Origin: Acorus gramineus
Taxonomy: Eukaryota; Streptophyta; Magnoliopsida; Acorales; Acoraceae
Direction: 5' to 3'
Length of the DNA: 64,000 bases
NCBI GenBank assembly: GCA_030737835.1
Contig: CM060847.1
Span: 5,236,484-5,300,483 of the forward strand
Positions 20,609 through 31,729 of this stretch are shown here, one piece after another. The first letter of the stretch is position 1. The number at the start of each line of letters is the position of its first letter. A program made the position numbers and the translations under genes. Under the pieces are notes generated by a model. That model saw only the letters and a list, made by a program, of their open reading frames with translations, did no database searches and was not told where the DNA came from.

Positions 20609-23600
20609 ATGGCAGGTCTGAAGCTTTACGGGGTGGCTTTATCACCGAACGTGATGAGGGCACTGCTCTGCCTCTACGAGAAGGGTCTCGATTTCGAGTT
20701 GGTTCCGGTTGATTTGCGTGCCGGAGAGCACAAGCAGGAGCCCTTCATCTCCCTCAACGTAGGCCCCTTCTTCATCTTCTCTGACTATCTTTTTTTTATC
20801 ACTTTTTCTTTTTGTCTCATGTGATAATGGTAGGTTTTTTTTTTTTTTTTTTGATGGGTGAAGCCGTTCAGTCAAGTTCCGGCTCTTGAAGATGGGGATA
20901 TCAAGGTTTTCGGTAAGTTTTTTTTTTTTTTTTTTTAGTTATTGTTTTTTATGTTGATGTCCAAGGGCCCGTTTGATAGATTTTGTATATGAAAAATCTA
21001 ATAAAACTTTCAAACGCAGCCTAAGTATAATTGGAAGCAACCATCCCGTCATCAATATTTTCGTTTGGGCAATTTGAAAAAAAAATCTTCTGTAATCGAA
21101 TATTTGTAATATTAACACCCACAAGTGAATATTAACAAAAAGTAACATTTGACTCGATCAGACAAGATTTTTTTTTTAGACAAAAAATAATTTAATTGTG
21201 ATCGTTCAATTTTTTTTGACAGCCAAGATCGTGTTGGACAATTAAATTATCCAACGCGTGTTGAATATAACCCGCTCTCTAGCGTTATCCGGATTTTTTT
21301 TTTAAACTGGAGGTGATTTTTTTCTTTTTATCAACTTGAGATTTCTAATTCGGTGGATTCTAATTTAATAGAGAAATATAAGGAAATGTTATTTTATAAT
21401 TAATGGTGGAGATTTTTTTCTCTCTCTCCCCCCCCCCCCCCTCTTGTCTCGTGGGTGGTGGAGATCAAGATACGGTGCGAATAGTTTTTTTATATTGAAA
21501 GAATGTTTATTGAAATAAATATTTTAGAAACGCTTCTAGATGGATTCCAAAAATTTATTGGGCTGCATGTGATGGATGATGGAGAGGAAATTGGTTTTTT
21601 TTTATCTTGAATAAATTTTTTAAGGGAAAAATACATATAACCCCCTAACTTTTTTTGAATTTCATATAACTTCTTAAAAACATCTATGTAAATCCAAATA
21701 ACCTTCTCAAGATGATAAATATTTTATTTGATTAACCTTGAAAAACAAAATAATAAAAATCTCCTACAATATGTAAGAAATTTGGAAAATCATCCATAAA
21801 CTAATAACAAGTTTATCCTTTGTTATAGAGTTTTATAATTTATTTGAAAAGATAAAAAATTAAGGGGTTATTTAGATTTTGGGCAACTTATAGGGGCTTA
21901 TTTGTATTTTTTCCATTTTTTAAACAAACCTTTACCGACTAAGTGTTGAGTGGTTGGGTGAGTTCACTATTTTGGTGAGGGCCACATGCAAAGCTTTTAA
22001 ACTTTGACTATAAATTATTCTTGTTTGACTTTAGTGCGTATAGAAACATGTATCCAAACGCATTGTGCGGCCTCATTTCAAATCAACAGTTAAAAACAGA
22101 TTTTTCTATAGTTTAAAATAATTGATTATATGTATAAAAAATTCAATCTCAACCAACTTTTCCATAAAGCTATTTTATTGACTTTTAAAATACAAAACTC
22201 ATATCTTAAAGTAAAAGCTGAAGTTTAAAAATATCTGTTTGAAACCAATCCATGATGCAGCCATACTACAGTTGTTGGGGGCAGCTCCTTGACTCGGTTT
22301 TGGTTTTTAATGGTTTTTAATATTATCATTTTGCACCATGTTCTTCATTCAGGCTTTCTCATATTGTATGCAAATTTACATGTTCTTATGTAATACTGGT
22401 TCTTCTTAATATCTCAATTTTAGCATGTTCATTATAAGCATGCATCATTATTAAGTCATATAACAACACATTTAACATTATGTTGTATATTGAAGAAACT
22501 ATAGATGACTGTATGTACCAACACTAACATTACTGGGACATTGCCAATGAGATTATTGTGCTTCCAAGTATAAAAACTGATAGAGACAATGGTGAACAGG
22601 GGCGGAGGCATTAAGGGGCAAGGGGGGGCTCAAGCCCCTGCTTCAATTTTGAAAAATAAAAAAATATGGGACAAAATGATATTATACATATTTTGGTGGG
22701 GACAATATAGGAATATGTTATACAAAGAAAAAGGAGTCTCATGCCCTAAATCCTTCACTATTCATATTTATAAGGGTGAACAAAAACAGAGGTCATCACA
22801 AAACCACAACTCAACCCATCTAGAGGAGACCCCATTTTAGGTTTTTATTCTTTTTTAATTCTGCTTTTTTTTTTGTTGATCCTTTGCATGTCACTGTTGT
22901 TTGTTTCTCAGGTGATTGGGTGTTAGACAAATATTAAATGTTTTTTTTTTTTTTGGTTCTTTGATGTTGAAAGTTGTGTGATCCAATTAATGATTTTTTT
23001 TTTTGGGTTTTGTTGAGTTCTTTGTTTTTGGACTTAAAATATTATTTGGTTATTTATTGTTTTTACTTGTTTTGTTGTTATTGTATGAGGATTGCTTGGT
23101 GACTAGTGAGTATATTTGTGCTAATTTTCTTGAAAGGTTTTTTTTTTTTTTTAATTTTCAAGATGATGCAACAATCATTTTTTTAGAATTTATATGGGTT
23201 AGTTGAATCTCTAATTATCTTTTATTGAGATAGATCCTCATTTATTCCAAAAAAAAAAAAAAATGTGATCGTCTTTAGCCTTTAGGAATTTTTCAACTTC
23301 AAGAATAATACCATTATGGATCCATTCATAGAGTCATAGTGTTCTATTTCAATTTATTTTTTTCATGCTCCACCCTCCTTTTTAACTAAATCCTGCCTCC
23401 ACCGATGGTGAAGGTACTATATAGAAAACACATTGAAGCTGCAAACGAAGCTCATTTTTTTTGGTCTTTTAAATTATTATAAATGATGTAATTAGCCTTA
23501 TGTTTGTTAATATTTCTTTGTTTGTATACTCTATATGATGCTGGATATATATTTTATCTTTCTGTGTTTAACATATCTTTACTTTAGAAAATTACATCAT

Positions 23601-24344
23601 CTTATTACTTTGAATAAATGGAAAAATATGGTCTTTCCATTGTACATAAAGCATAGCGCATTGCTACACCTGAACCATTTTTTTAACTCATTTTCTCCCT
23701 TAAATGCCTATGCCTTCTAAATGAAGGTAAATATATCGATACTATATAATGGATTAAAACCTGGAGCTTGGTGAAAAATTATTCCTAAAATATATATATT
23801 TACTGGAACCGATTATCTGAAAAACTAATTTCATAGAAATTGAATGACTTTGATAATCAGTTCCAAACGAGTCTTAACCAATATACATGATGAATCTACA
23901 GAATCAAGAGCCATAACAGAATATCTGTGCCACGCCTACCCTGAGAAGGGACCCGAGTTGGTGCCGGGTGACAAGAAGACCCTGGCATCCATGTTAACAT
24001 GGAAGGAGGTGGAATCCGGCCAGTTCAACGACCCAGCTTCCAAGCTAGCCTTTGAACTAATTTACAAGCCTATGTTATTCGGAACAATGTCTGATGAAGC
24101 AGTGGTGGCTGATCTCGAAGCGAAACTAGCCAAGGTTCTGGACGTCTACGAAGTTCACCTCTCGAAGTGCAAGTACTTGGGCGGGGACGAGTACAGCTTG
24201 GCTGACCTCAACCACCTCCCGGGCTTGCACGTCCTCCTTGGCACGCCCTCGAAGAAGCTCATCGAGTCGCGCCCACACGTTAGCAAGTGGTGCACTGATG
24301 TCTTGGCTCGCCCTGCTTGGGCCAAGGTGGTTGCATTGCTGTGA
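20609..24344 (+). CDS. Phi-class glutathione S-transferase, copy 1 (3 exons, 213 aa)
   Basis: Exons 20609-20758, 20864-20912 and 23902-24344 join in frame, with GT-AG introns of 105 bp and 2,989 bp, to give 213 residues, the normal GSTF size. The N-terminal thioredoxin-fold domain starts MAGLKLYGVALSPN; Ser12 is in the position of the phi-class catalytic serine. VPAL holds the cis-proline and ESRAITEYL the glutathione-binding Glu-Ser. The helical C-terminal domain contains GGDEYSLADLNHLP and ends RPAWAKVVALL. GSTFs conjugate glutathione to electrophiles in the cytosol and act in stress and xenobiotic responses. The usual PFGQVPAL reads PFSQVPAL here (Gly to Ser); copy 2 keeps Gly. A GA microsatellite (~20587-20602) lies in the 5'UTR. 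Intron 2 contains a hAT element that copy 2 lacks. Class assignment is firm; substrate is unknown. Confidence 0.93.
22597..23404 (+). mobile_element. Non-autonomous hAT element in GSTF copy 1 intron 2 (808 bp)
   Basis: Left end CAGGGGCGGAGGCATTAAGG; right end, reversed, CGGTGGAGGCAGG. It is flanked by the perfect 8-bp duplication ATGGTGAA (22589-22596 and 23405-23412). Same TIR style as the element at 17048-17829. Absent from the matching intron of GSTF copy 2, so the insertion followed the duplication or was lost there. No transposase frame. Confidence 0.85.
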
Positions 24345-24444
24345 GAGTCAAGAGAGTTAGCTCTCTCTCTATTTGGCTCACTACTTATGTGTCCCCCTAT
24401 CTATGTTTAATGTGTGCAATGTGGTTTGAGTACCACTTGCAATG

Positions 24445-24450
24445 AATAAA
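24445..24450 (+). terminator. Poly(A) signal of GSTF copy 1
   Basis: AATAAA 101 bases after the stop, in a 3'UTR segment (GTGCAATGTGGTTTGAGTAC) conserved after copy 2. Confidence 0.55.
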
Positions 24451-24987
24451 GTGACCTCTTGTGGTTGTTAAATTTGTAGGATGTACGAGAATAACTCTAT
24501 GTGGTTAGGAAGAGTTGGTTGTTTGAATATGATGAATTTTAGTAAGATTTGATTGTTATGTCTCATGTTTTGCTGTCTGTGAAAATTCAAGAGTCATTAA
24601 TAGCATTAAGCGTTTTGGATTCAATTTTTCAATATTATAAGATAGGCAAACCCACTAAAATGGTGCATCCTGGGAGGGGAAAATAGATGTAAATTAATCA
24701 CATAAACCAAATATTAGATTTTCTCAATGTATAAGTGCATCTATATATGTTTTGAAATTGAATCAAATTGAATTTAAATTGTTTAGAATCGTCAACTTGA
24801 TTACTACACTAATTTAAGTTACACTCAACTATTCAAATTGAGCCTCCTATGATCCTACCCGAATTGAAGAAGGCAGGGTTTCGTTCATGAAAAAGAAAAA
24901 AAAGTATTGTAAAGATCAATGGGGGAATCTAACGTGTCACAGTCATTTTTAATTAAAAACATCCACACTTGGTTTACAACTATGATT

Positions 24988-25433
24988 GATTACCCGCCCG
25001 CCAACTCTGACGGCTTCAGAAGGGCGCAACAGGAATGGAGGACCAATTCTCGTCCCTAACTGAATTATGGGAGGCTGCGAAGCGTCTCCGTTTCAAGGGG
25101 GATAGAAGTGTGGGTGACAAAATCATTCAATCGTACATCTCCACCATGACATGGACGATTTGGCTAGCCAGAAATCATTTGATTTTTCAGGGCTTTAGAG
25201 TTTATATTGATCACCTTTGAAATTCGGTTACTAATTTTGTTAGAGATTGGGGAATTGCTTATGTGAGGGCAAGCAAAATTTTGTATAGTGAGGGTAAATT
25301 TAAAGTTATGACGTAAGATTTGTTACATGTCTCGGTAGATCCCTACTCTATCAATTTTATGCTTTGAGCTTATCGTTTGAATTTGAATAAAATTTTAAGG
25401 CGCGTGTCTACCATTTCATAAAAAAAAAAAAAA
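24988..25433 (+). mobile_element. 5'-truncated LINE tail 1 (~446 bp)
   Basis: Encodes the C-terminal end of an L1-type LINE ORF2: MEDQFSSLTELWEAAKRLRFKGDRSVGDK..., MTWTIWLARNHLIF, a stop, then remnants reading DWGIAYVRASKILYSEGKF. It ends in AATAAAATTTTAAGGCG, CTACCATTTC and a poly-A run. Flanking repeats AACTATGATT (24978-24987) and AATTATGATT (25434-25443) differ at one base. It sits inside the unit-2 flank, where unit 1 is uninterrupted, which dates it after the duplication. Confidence 0.85.
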
Positions 25434-25443
25434 AATTATGATT

Positions 25444-26950
25444 AAACAGATTAAGGCATCATGTTAACTGAGTTACAATAGTTGTTAACCGGAGAAGGTT
25501 CAAGGTTAAAAACTACATTTTCTAAAGCAATGACTTTTCAAAGTACCTTCTCCTGTTGTCATGTGCATTATTTGATCATTTTTTTCATGTTGGGCTTATT
25601 GGAAACTTGTTTTGATTCACTCGATGCATCAATCAGATCGCACTAATCCTACTATGTGACAAATAAAGCGATTTGTTTTTCTGTCAAACGAGGGAATCAT
25701 ATTTAATAAAAGCATTCACACATTATCAAGGAATTTTAAAAAAAAGGAAAAAAGAAAAAGCAGGCAATACTCATTTTACACATTTTTATGACAAGTTGTC
25801 ATATGGGTTGAAAAATAGACGCCGAGTATTTGGGACGGGTCACCAAGCCTATAAAAATTTGTCATTTGTCAATATGCAAGGACTATGGGAATATGCATAC
25901 AAGAGAACAAATAAAAATATATATACATTGACATTTCATGTCATATGAAATCTTATTTTTCTAATCCAATACAAGGTACTACATGTCAAATGCATGCTAT
26001 CATCTCTTAAATCATTTTATAAATATTTATCAATATTTTTTAAATTTTTACCTACAACTTATACATTATAAATCATTTTCTAACAACAAAAATTTTATTA
26101 TCATATTTTTTCAATAAAATACCTAAAAACACAGTAAAACAAAAAGTCTTAATTCTTTATCTATTACAAAATAATCATGAGTACTATTACACATAATTTC
26201 TTTTTCATCCTCAATTCGAATTTTATATGCTTCATTAGTGCAATGCACTCACATTAAAAACATATATATTTTGATAAAAAAATTATAATATGTGTTTCAT
26301 TTAAAAAAAATATATGCCCCAGACTAAATATATTATTTTTTAAAAAATCAAAACATGTGTGGACTGTAATTAGAACAAAAACAAAGTTGTACATAACATT
26401 ATACAAAAAATTTCTATTGCCCACCCCCCATCCTTGGTTTAGTCTATCAATTATCCAAAAAAAATCCGATTTTGTATCTGAAAAATAAGAAATATCCAAA
26501 AACCCAGAGTGCGGATATAGATATAAGTGTATCCGATCCAAAAAATATCTGTATTCCACATATATTATAAAAATATATATATTTATATTATATATTGTTC
26601 ATATTTACTATCTTATATGATTAATCACAATTATAATATATTATATTACTATTAAATTTTTAATGTATGATATCTAAAAAAGAAAATAAGCTTTAAAATC
26701 TCAATTTTAATTTTCATATCTCTCTAATACATCATTTGATTATCCAATTTAATGTTAATATTTAAACATGTCAATTATATGAAAATTTTCATATCCGAAT
26801 CCAAAAATCAATATCTAATCATCTAAAAAATATCTATATCTAAAGATATCCGAATTCAAAAATTAATATCCGTATGTGAATTCAAAAGTCCTATTGACAT
26901 ACTTACACCTGGTCCACAAACCAGGTATTTACGTAATTAATTTATGATAC
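25444..26950. other. AT-rich spacer upstream of GSTF copy 2
   Basis: Diverged counterpart of 18870-20490 (shared CTTCATTAGTGCAATGCACTC and TTTACCTACAACTTAT words). Contains a partial family-1 MITE at ~26270-26405. A 91-codon frame at 25673 has no recognisable domain. Confidence 0.5.
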
Positions 26951-26959
26951 ACGGGTATT

Positions 26960-26967
26960 TATAAAAG
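26960..26967 (+). promoter_or_regulatory. TATA box of GSTF copy 2
   Basis: TATAAAAG 123 bases before the ATG, followed by AGAGCGGTGATGAGTCTCC as in copy 1. Confidence 0.6.
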
Positions 26968-27082
26968 TTGTAGAGAGCGGTGATGAGTCTCCCAACACTA
27001 GCATAAAAACAAAGAGACCACTGAGGGGTTCCATCAAAAAAAAGTCTCAAGCAAGAAAAACAGAGAGAGAGAGAGGACGGCC

Positions 27083-30000
27083 ATGGCAGATCTGAAGCTT
27101 TACGGGGTGGCTTTATCACCGAACGTGATGAGGGTACTGCTCTGCCTCTACGAGAAGGGTCTCGATTTCGAGTTGGTGCCGGTTAACTTGCAAGCCGGAG
27201 AGCACAAGCAGGAGCCCTTCATCTCTCTCAACGTAAGCCTTCCATCTTTGGTAACTTTTGTTTTTGGGTTTTTTATTTTTAAGTCATCATAAACCATGTA
27301 ATTTAGTTGTTGATCATTCACTTCTTCATATTTCTAAATTTAAAGGATATATTCATTTTTAATCCCTTACATAACTAATAAGAAAATCAAACAATTTAAT
27401 AATAAGTCTTTCTCAGGAACTAATAAGGAACGTATCCTTTAAATCAAAAGACTCAAACTATAATATAAAGAAGTGAGGGATATCATATATTTTATGGGAA
27501 CTAAAAAATAAATATAGTCGCATCATTATAAATCTAATGAAACATATGCATCGTTGCACGAAGCGTTTTTTTACTAAAAATGAATTTATTCAATTGAAAA
27601 TGAAGGAATATAGACTTTTTATCGTAACATATACATCGTTAAATATTTATTTTTTTTTTAAATGGAATGGTAGGCATTAGCCGTAATTTTATTAAAATCA
27701 AGACTAAACATGCCCAAAGCAGTAAAAGATAGAGGAGGAGTCCACAAAAAAAAAGTATAAAAAAATTACAAAGCTACTCCTCCACCACAAATTTTCCTCC
27801 AATCAACAAAACCTTCCTTGCCCCCGCACACGGATTACCCCAACTTTTAATGAAGAACATCACCGAATGCCATAAGTTTTCAAAATATATGCTCCTGTTA
27901 CAAAAGATCCGGTGGTTGTGGGCTAACCACACCGTCCAAAGAACAGCCGGAACAAAGGATTGTGAAATTTTGCCCGTCACGCTTTGGTCTCCCTTTCGCT
28001 TTAGACTTCTGCCCGCCTCCCAAAGGCCATCCAGGGTGTCAAAATGGTCAGATATCCCCGTCGCCTCCTTCAAGCGCCTCCACAGCAACCTCACCAGGGG
28101 GCATTCGAGGAAGAGATGGGACACGTTCTCCTCTGCCATCACACATAATGAGTAGTAAATGTCTTCGTTTGAGGCCCATTTGGCTTGGTAAGCCTTCTTC
28201 AAAAGCCTTTCCTGATACAATTGCCACATAATGAACGAACCTTGAGGGGGATCTTTGGGTGCCATATCTCCTGAGCCTTTAATGCCATAGAGACAACCTG
28301 ACATCCCAATGCCCACCTGATCCCTATTGCTGTCAGAAACTGTCCACCGTGCCATCCCTGTTTCGAGACAACATATAAAGTTCAGCGAAACACTATTTTA
28401 AGGCACAAATCCAAACCTCGTTCCAGAAATTGATGGACTGCCCATTACCCACTTTCTAGCGGATCGCCTCCATGAACCCATCCATAGAGGATAGAATGTA
28501 TCTCCATGAACCCATAAATGTTTTTTTTTTATTTAAAAAAAATAACAAACATTTGTGTGTTTGAACTATAAAATGATTGAGTCTCACATTTTTCTTTTTT
28601 AATTACTAATGTTTTTTTTTTTTTTTTGAAAGCCGTTTGGTCAAGTTCCGGCTCTTGAAGACGGGGATATCAAGATTTTTGGTAAGTCTATTTTTTTATT
28701 TGACAAATTAATTTTGGGTCCTTTATTATTTTTAGGTCTCTAATATTTTTTAAGTTTTTTTTACATCCGTAAGAAGTCTTTTCTATTATTTCTTGGTCTT
28801 TTCCATTAACTTCTGTTATGTTTTCATTAGAAATATTGAAAATATCTTTCTTCTTCAAATCATTTGTTTTCTTATCTTGGCATATATAGTTAATTTGTCT
28901 AAATACAATATTAATTTATCTGAGTACATTGTTAACATGTCTGGATACATTGTTAAAATGAGATTTTGAGAGGTAGAAAAATCTCAAAAGAACAGCTGGT
29001 GGATAGGAGAAAGGAAGTGTACACTAGGCGATGGGTTAGGCAAGTGAATCGGGTGGTGGAACTGAGGGAGAAAGGGGATGCTTTTTCATGTGATAGATTT
29101 GAGAGAGATGCTTTTCTTCGTGTAGATGAGTGGGAAGGTAAACAAGGAGAAATAGAAAGGTCAGTAGAGGGTAAAAATGGAAAGAAATGAAAAAGTTAAC
29201 ACTATATGGATCAAAGGACCTTAAAAAATTATTTTCTAAAATAAGGACTCAAAAAAAATTGAAAGTATAAGGGACTATAAACTAATAGACATAGCTAGTT
29301 GTGGGATTCTGTTATTTTGTTCATAACAGAATTACGAATTACATACACAATAAAATAAACATTGCTAGTTGTGGGATTTGTACTCATAACTCCAAAGTAT
29401 GATAACTCATAGGCACAATAGTAATCTACAATCAAAAACACATTGAAGTTGCAAGCTCATTTTTTGGTTATGAATGATGTAATTAGCCTTATTTTTTGTA
29501 ATTTCTTGTTTGTATAATTTATATCAACACTTGATATTTTATCGTTCTGCATGTTTGATACGTCTTACTTTAGAAAATAATAATATCATCTTATTATTTT
29601 CAATCAATGGAAAAACATCATCTTTCCATTGTTAAGATTCATGCCCCCACTAAAGTATAGTGCCTTGCTACACCCAAACCCTTTTTTTAACACTCCTAAA
29701 TGCATATGCCTTCTAAACGAAGGTAAATATATTGATACCATATAATGGGTTAAAACCTGGAGCTTGGTGAAAAATTATTCCTGAAGTACATATATTAGAA
29801 CTTTTTTCATGGAAATTGAATGACTTTGATAGCAGTTCCAATTTCCAAACAAGTCCTAATGTACATGATGAATCTGCAGAATCAAGAGCGATAACAGAAT
29901 ATCTGTGCCATGCCTACCCTGAGAAAGGACCGGAGTTGGTGCCCAGTGACAAGAAGGCTCTGGCATCCATGTTAACATGGAAAGAGGTGGAGTCCAGCCA

Positions 30001-30322
30001 GTTCAACGACCCGGCTTCCAAGCTAGCCTTTGAACTAATTTACAAGCCTATGTTCTATGGTGGGACGTCTGATGAAGCAGTGGTGGCTGATCTCGAAGCG
30101 AAACTAGCCAAGGTTCTGGACGTCTATGAAGTTCGCCTCTCGAAGAGCAAGTACTTGGGCGGGGACGTGTACAGCTTGGCTGACCTCAACCACCTCCCGG
30201 GCTTGCACGTCCTCCTTGGCACGCCCTCGAAGAAGCTCATCGAGTCGCGCCCACACGTTAGCAAGTGGTGCACTGATGTCTTGGCTCGCCCTGCTTGGGC
30301 CAAGGTGGTTGCATTGCTGTGA
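27083..30322 (+). CDS. Phi-class glutathione S-transferase, copy 2 (3 exons, 213 aa)
   Basis: Exons 27083-27232, 28633-28681 and 29880-30322 have the same lengths and phases as copy 1 (150, 49 and 443 bp). The protein starts MADLKLYGVALSPN, with Ser12 as the likely catalytic residue, keeps the family-typical PFGQVPALEDGDIKIF, and ends RPAWAKVVALL. It differs from copy 1 at about 20 positions, mainly in exon 1 and the first two thirds of exon 3. The last ~155 bp of coding sequence plus the start of the 3'UTR are identical to copy 1. Intron 1 (1,400 bp against 105 bp in copy 1) is swollen by an antisense LINE tail. Both genes look intact; relative expression cannot be judged from sequence. Confidence 0.93.
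27651..28514 (-). mobile_element. 5'-truncated LINE tail 2 in intron 1 of GSTF copy 2
   Basis: On the minus strand it reads as the end of an L1-type ORF2. VGNGQSINFWNEVW comes first, a stop follows, then 193 codons from 28355 to 27774 containing AYQAKWASNEDIYYSLC, HLFLECPLVRLLW, LWTVWLAHNHRIF and CAGARKVLLIGGKF. These are typical of the zf-RVT/C-terminal part. The 3' end reads AATAAAATTACGG, GCCTACCATTCC, then poly-A (poly-T on the + strand at ~27651). The flanks TAAATATTTATTTT and TAAATGTTTTTTTT could be the target duplication but are low-complexity, so the 5' limit is approximate. Confidence 0.82.
28682..29879 (+). other. Intron 2 of GSTF copy 2
   Basis: GTAAGT donor at 28682 and CTGCAG acceptor ending at 29879. 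Its last ~450 bases are homologous to the end of copy 1 intron 2 (AAAACACATTGAAG, GATGTAATTAGCC, AACCTGGAGCTTGGTG). A 74-codon frame at 28966 is charged and unidentifiable, and was not taken as a gene. Confidence 0.6.
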
Positions 30323-30431
30323 GAGTCAAGAGAGTTAGCTCTCTCTGAGAGGGACATAAATAGTACTATTTGTGTCCCGGCCTCTATCTATGTTTGATGT
30401 GTGCAATGTGGTTTGAGTACGACTTGCACTG

Positions 30432-30437
30432 AATAAA
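30432..30437 (+). terminator. Poly(A) signal of GSTF copy 2
   Basis: AATAAA 110 bases after the stop, in the 3'UTR block shared with copy 1. Confidence 0.55.
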
Positions 30438-30823
30438 GTGACAGACTTTTGTGGTTGTTTGTTGTGGTTGTTTGTAGGATCGATGTATGAGAATAACTCT
30501 ATATGTGGTATGGAAGAGTTTGGTTGTTTGAATGTGATGGATTTTACTGAATAATTGATTGTTATGTATCATGTTTTCTTGAGTAGTATAAGATAGACAC
30601 ACCCACTAAAATAGTGCATGCATCCTATCACATGGTTCCTTGAGTGAATTAGAATGAAAACTGGATAGGGAAAAAAAAAGATGTAAATCACATAAATCAA
30701 ATATTAGATATTATCTATGTATGTATGAGGTGCATCTATGTTTTGAAGTCGAATCAAATTGATGTTAATTTGTTGAGACTCTTCAACTTACGACACTAAT
30801 TTAAGTTAGAAATAATCATTCAA

Positions 30824-30965
30824 GTTGAGCCTCATATGACCCTATCCCAAATGGGGGGGGGGGGGTGTTTGGTTCATGAAAAGAAGGAAAAGTTTTGTGT
30901 AGGTCAATGAGAGAATCCCACATGACACGATCATTTTAATTAAAAAACATCCACACTTTTTTATG
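30824..30965 (+). repeat. Third copy of the GST-unit flank, without a gene after it
   Basis: TTGAGCCTCATATGACCCTA, a G13 run, GGTTCATGAAAA and TTAATTAAAAAACATCCACAC follow the order seen at 18718 and 24838. Homology then ends and no GST exon follows, so this is the right-hand end of the tandem array. Confidence 0.8.
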
Positions 30966-31729
30966 CTATTTAGGCGGCGTATTATTATTTTCTTAGATAG
31001 TTAAGTGACAATATATATAAGGAATGAATCATCTATGATCTTGAAAAAACAAAAAGTTTGATTTTGTATAAGTGTAAATCATAAAATAGTTTAATTAAGC
31101 TTGATTTCCACGAAACTGACTTTATTTGTTCTTTTATAATCATTTTTTTGTACTAAAGATTAAAATAAACTTTTAAATTAAGCATATTTTTTTTCACAAC
31201 CCTTTTGGAACACTTCGATGTTTTCGATTTAATGAACTGGTCTATTTTTAAAACATATGCGTTGTTATATAAAATCTGTTTTTTTATCTCATATATTTCT
31301 TTAACCACATGCACTTAGTATAACAAGATATATATGTCCGGTTAATTTTTTTTTATAATATCGCTTTCATATTTTTTTATATAGTAAACATCATATAATA
31401 AGATATATATTTTGATAAAAAAAATATATATTTCTGTATTTTGAGTTAAATAAATTTAAATATAAAAACAAAAAAACAGATACTTAAAATATTTAATACA
31501 ATATATGCTTTACTGTAATTTTAATAAAATATATATCACTTGTGTATTTTAGATCGTAAAAAAAGTTGAGTGCAACGAAGCATATATTCTTAAAAAACTG
31601 ATTTTATAACACTACGAAAAAAATGAAACGGGTTCGACTCGCTCGGCGTGCTTTTCACGCTTCCTCGTCTGCCTCTGTTTCCACTCAAACAAAAGAATTC
31701 CCAATACGTAGAGAGAGACACCGGAAATC
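30966..31729. other. AT-rich intergenic DNA and promoter region of the MTP6-like gene
   Basis: Very AT-rich, with ATATATATTTTGATAAAA and related words. The last ~110 bases (31620-31729) turn GC-richer and probably are the 5'UTR. No clear TATA box could be selected among the many AT tracts. Confidence 0.4.

Larger units (their letters stand above)
18718..24837 (+). repeat. GST tandem duplication, unit 1 (about 6.1 kb)
   Basis: Starts with TTGAGTCTCGTATGACCCTA followed by GAATTGAAGAAGG-like, GGTTCATGAAAAA and TTAATTAAAAACATCCACA words. The same ordered block recurs at 24838 and again at 30824. The unit also shares TTTCATGT-GGG (~19020), TTTACACATTTTTATGACA, the GST promoter block and all three exons with unit 2. 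Unit 1 differs by a hAT insertion in intron 2. Confidence 0.8.
24838..30823 (+). repeat. GST tandem duplication, unit 2 (about 6.0 kb)
   Basis: Begins TTGAGCCTCCTATGATCC and repeats the order of unit 1: flank, AT-rich spacer, promoter block, three GST exons, 3'UTR. Differences from unit 1 are largely insertions: a LINE tail at 24988-25433, a partial family-1 MITE near 26270, and a LINE tail in intron 1. Confidence 0.8.

Noticed and set aside
28966..29190. 74-codon charged open frame in GSTF copy 2 intron 2
   Set aside because: Lies inside a well-supported intron and resembles no known domain.
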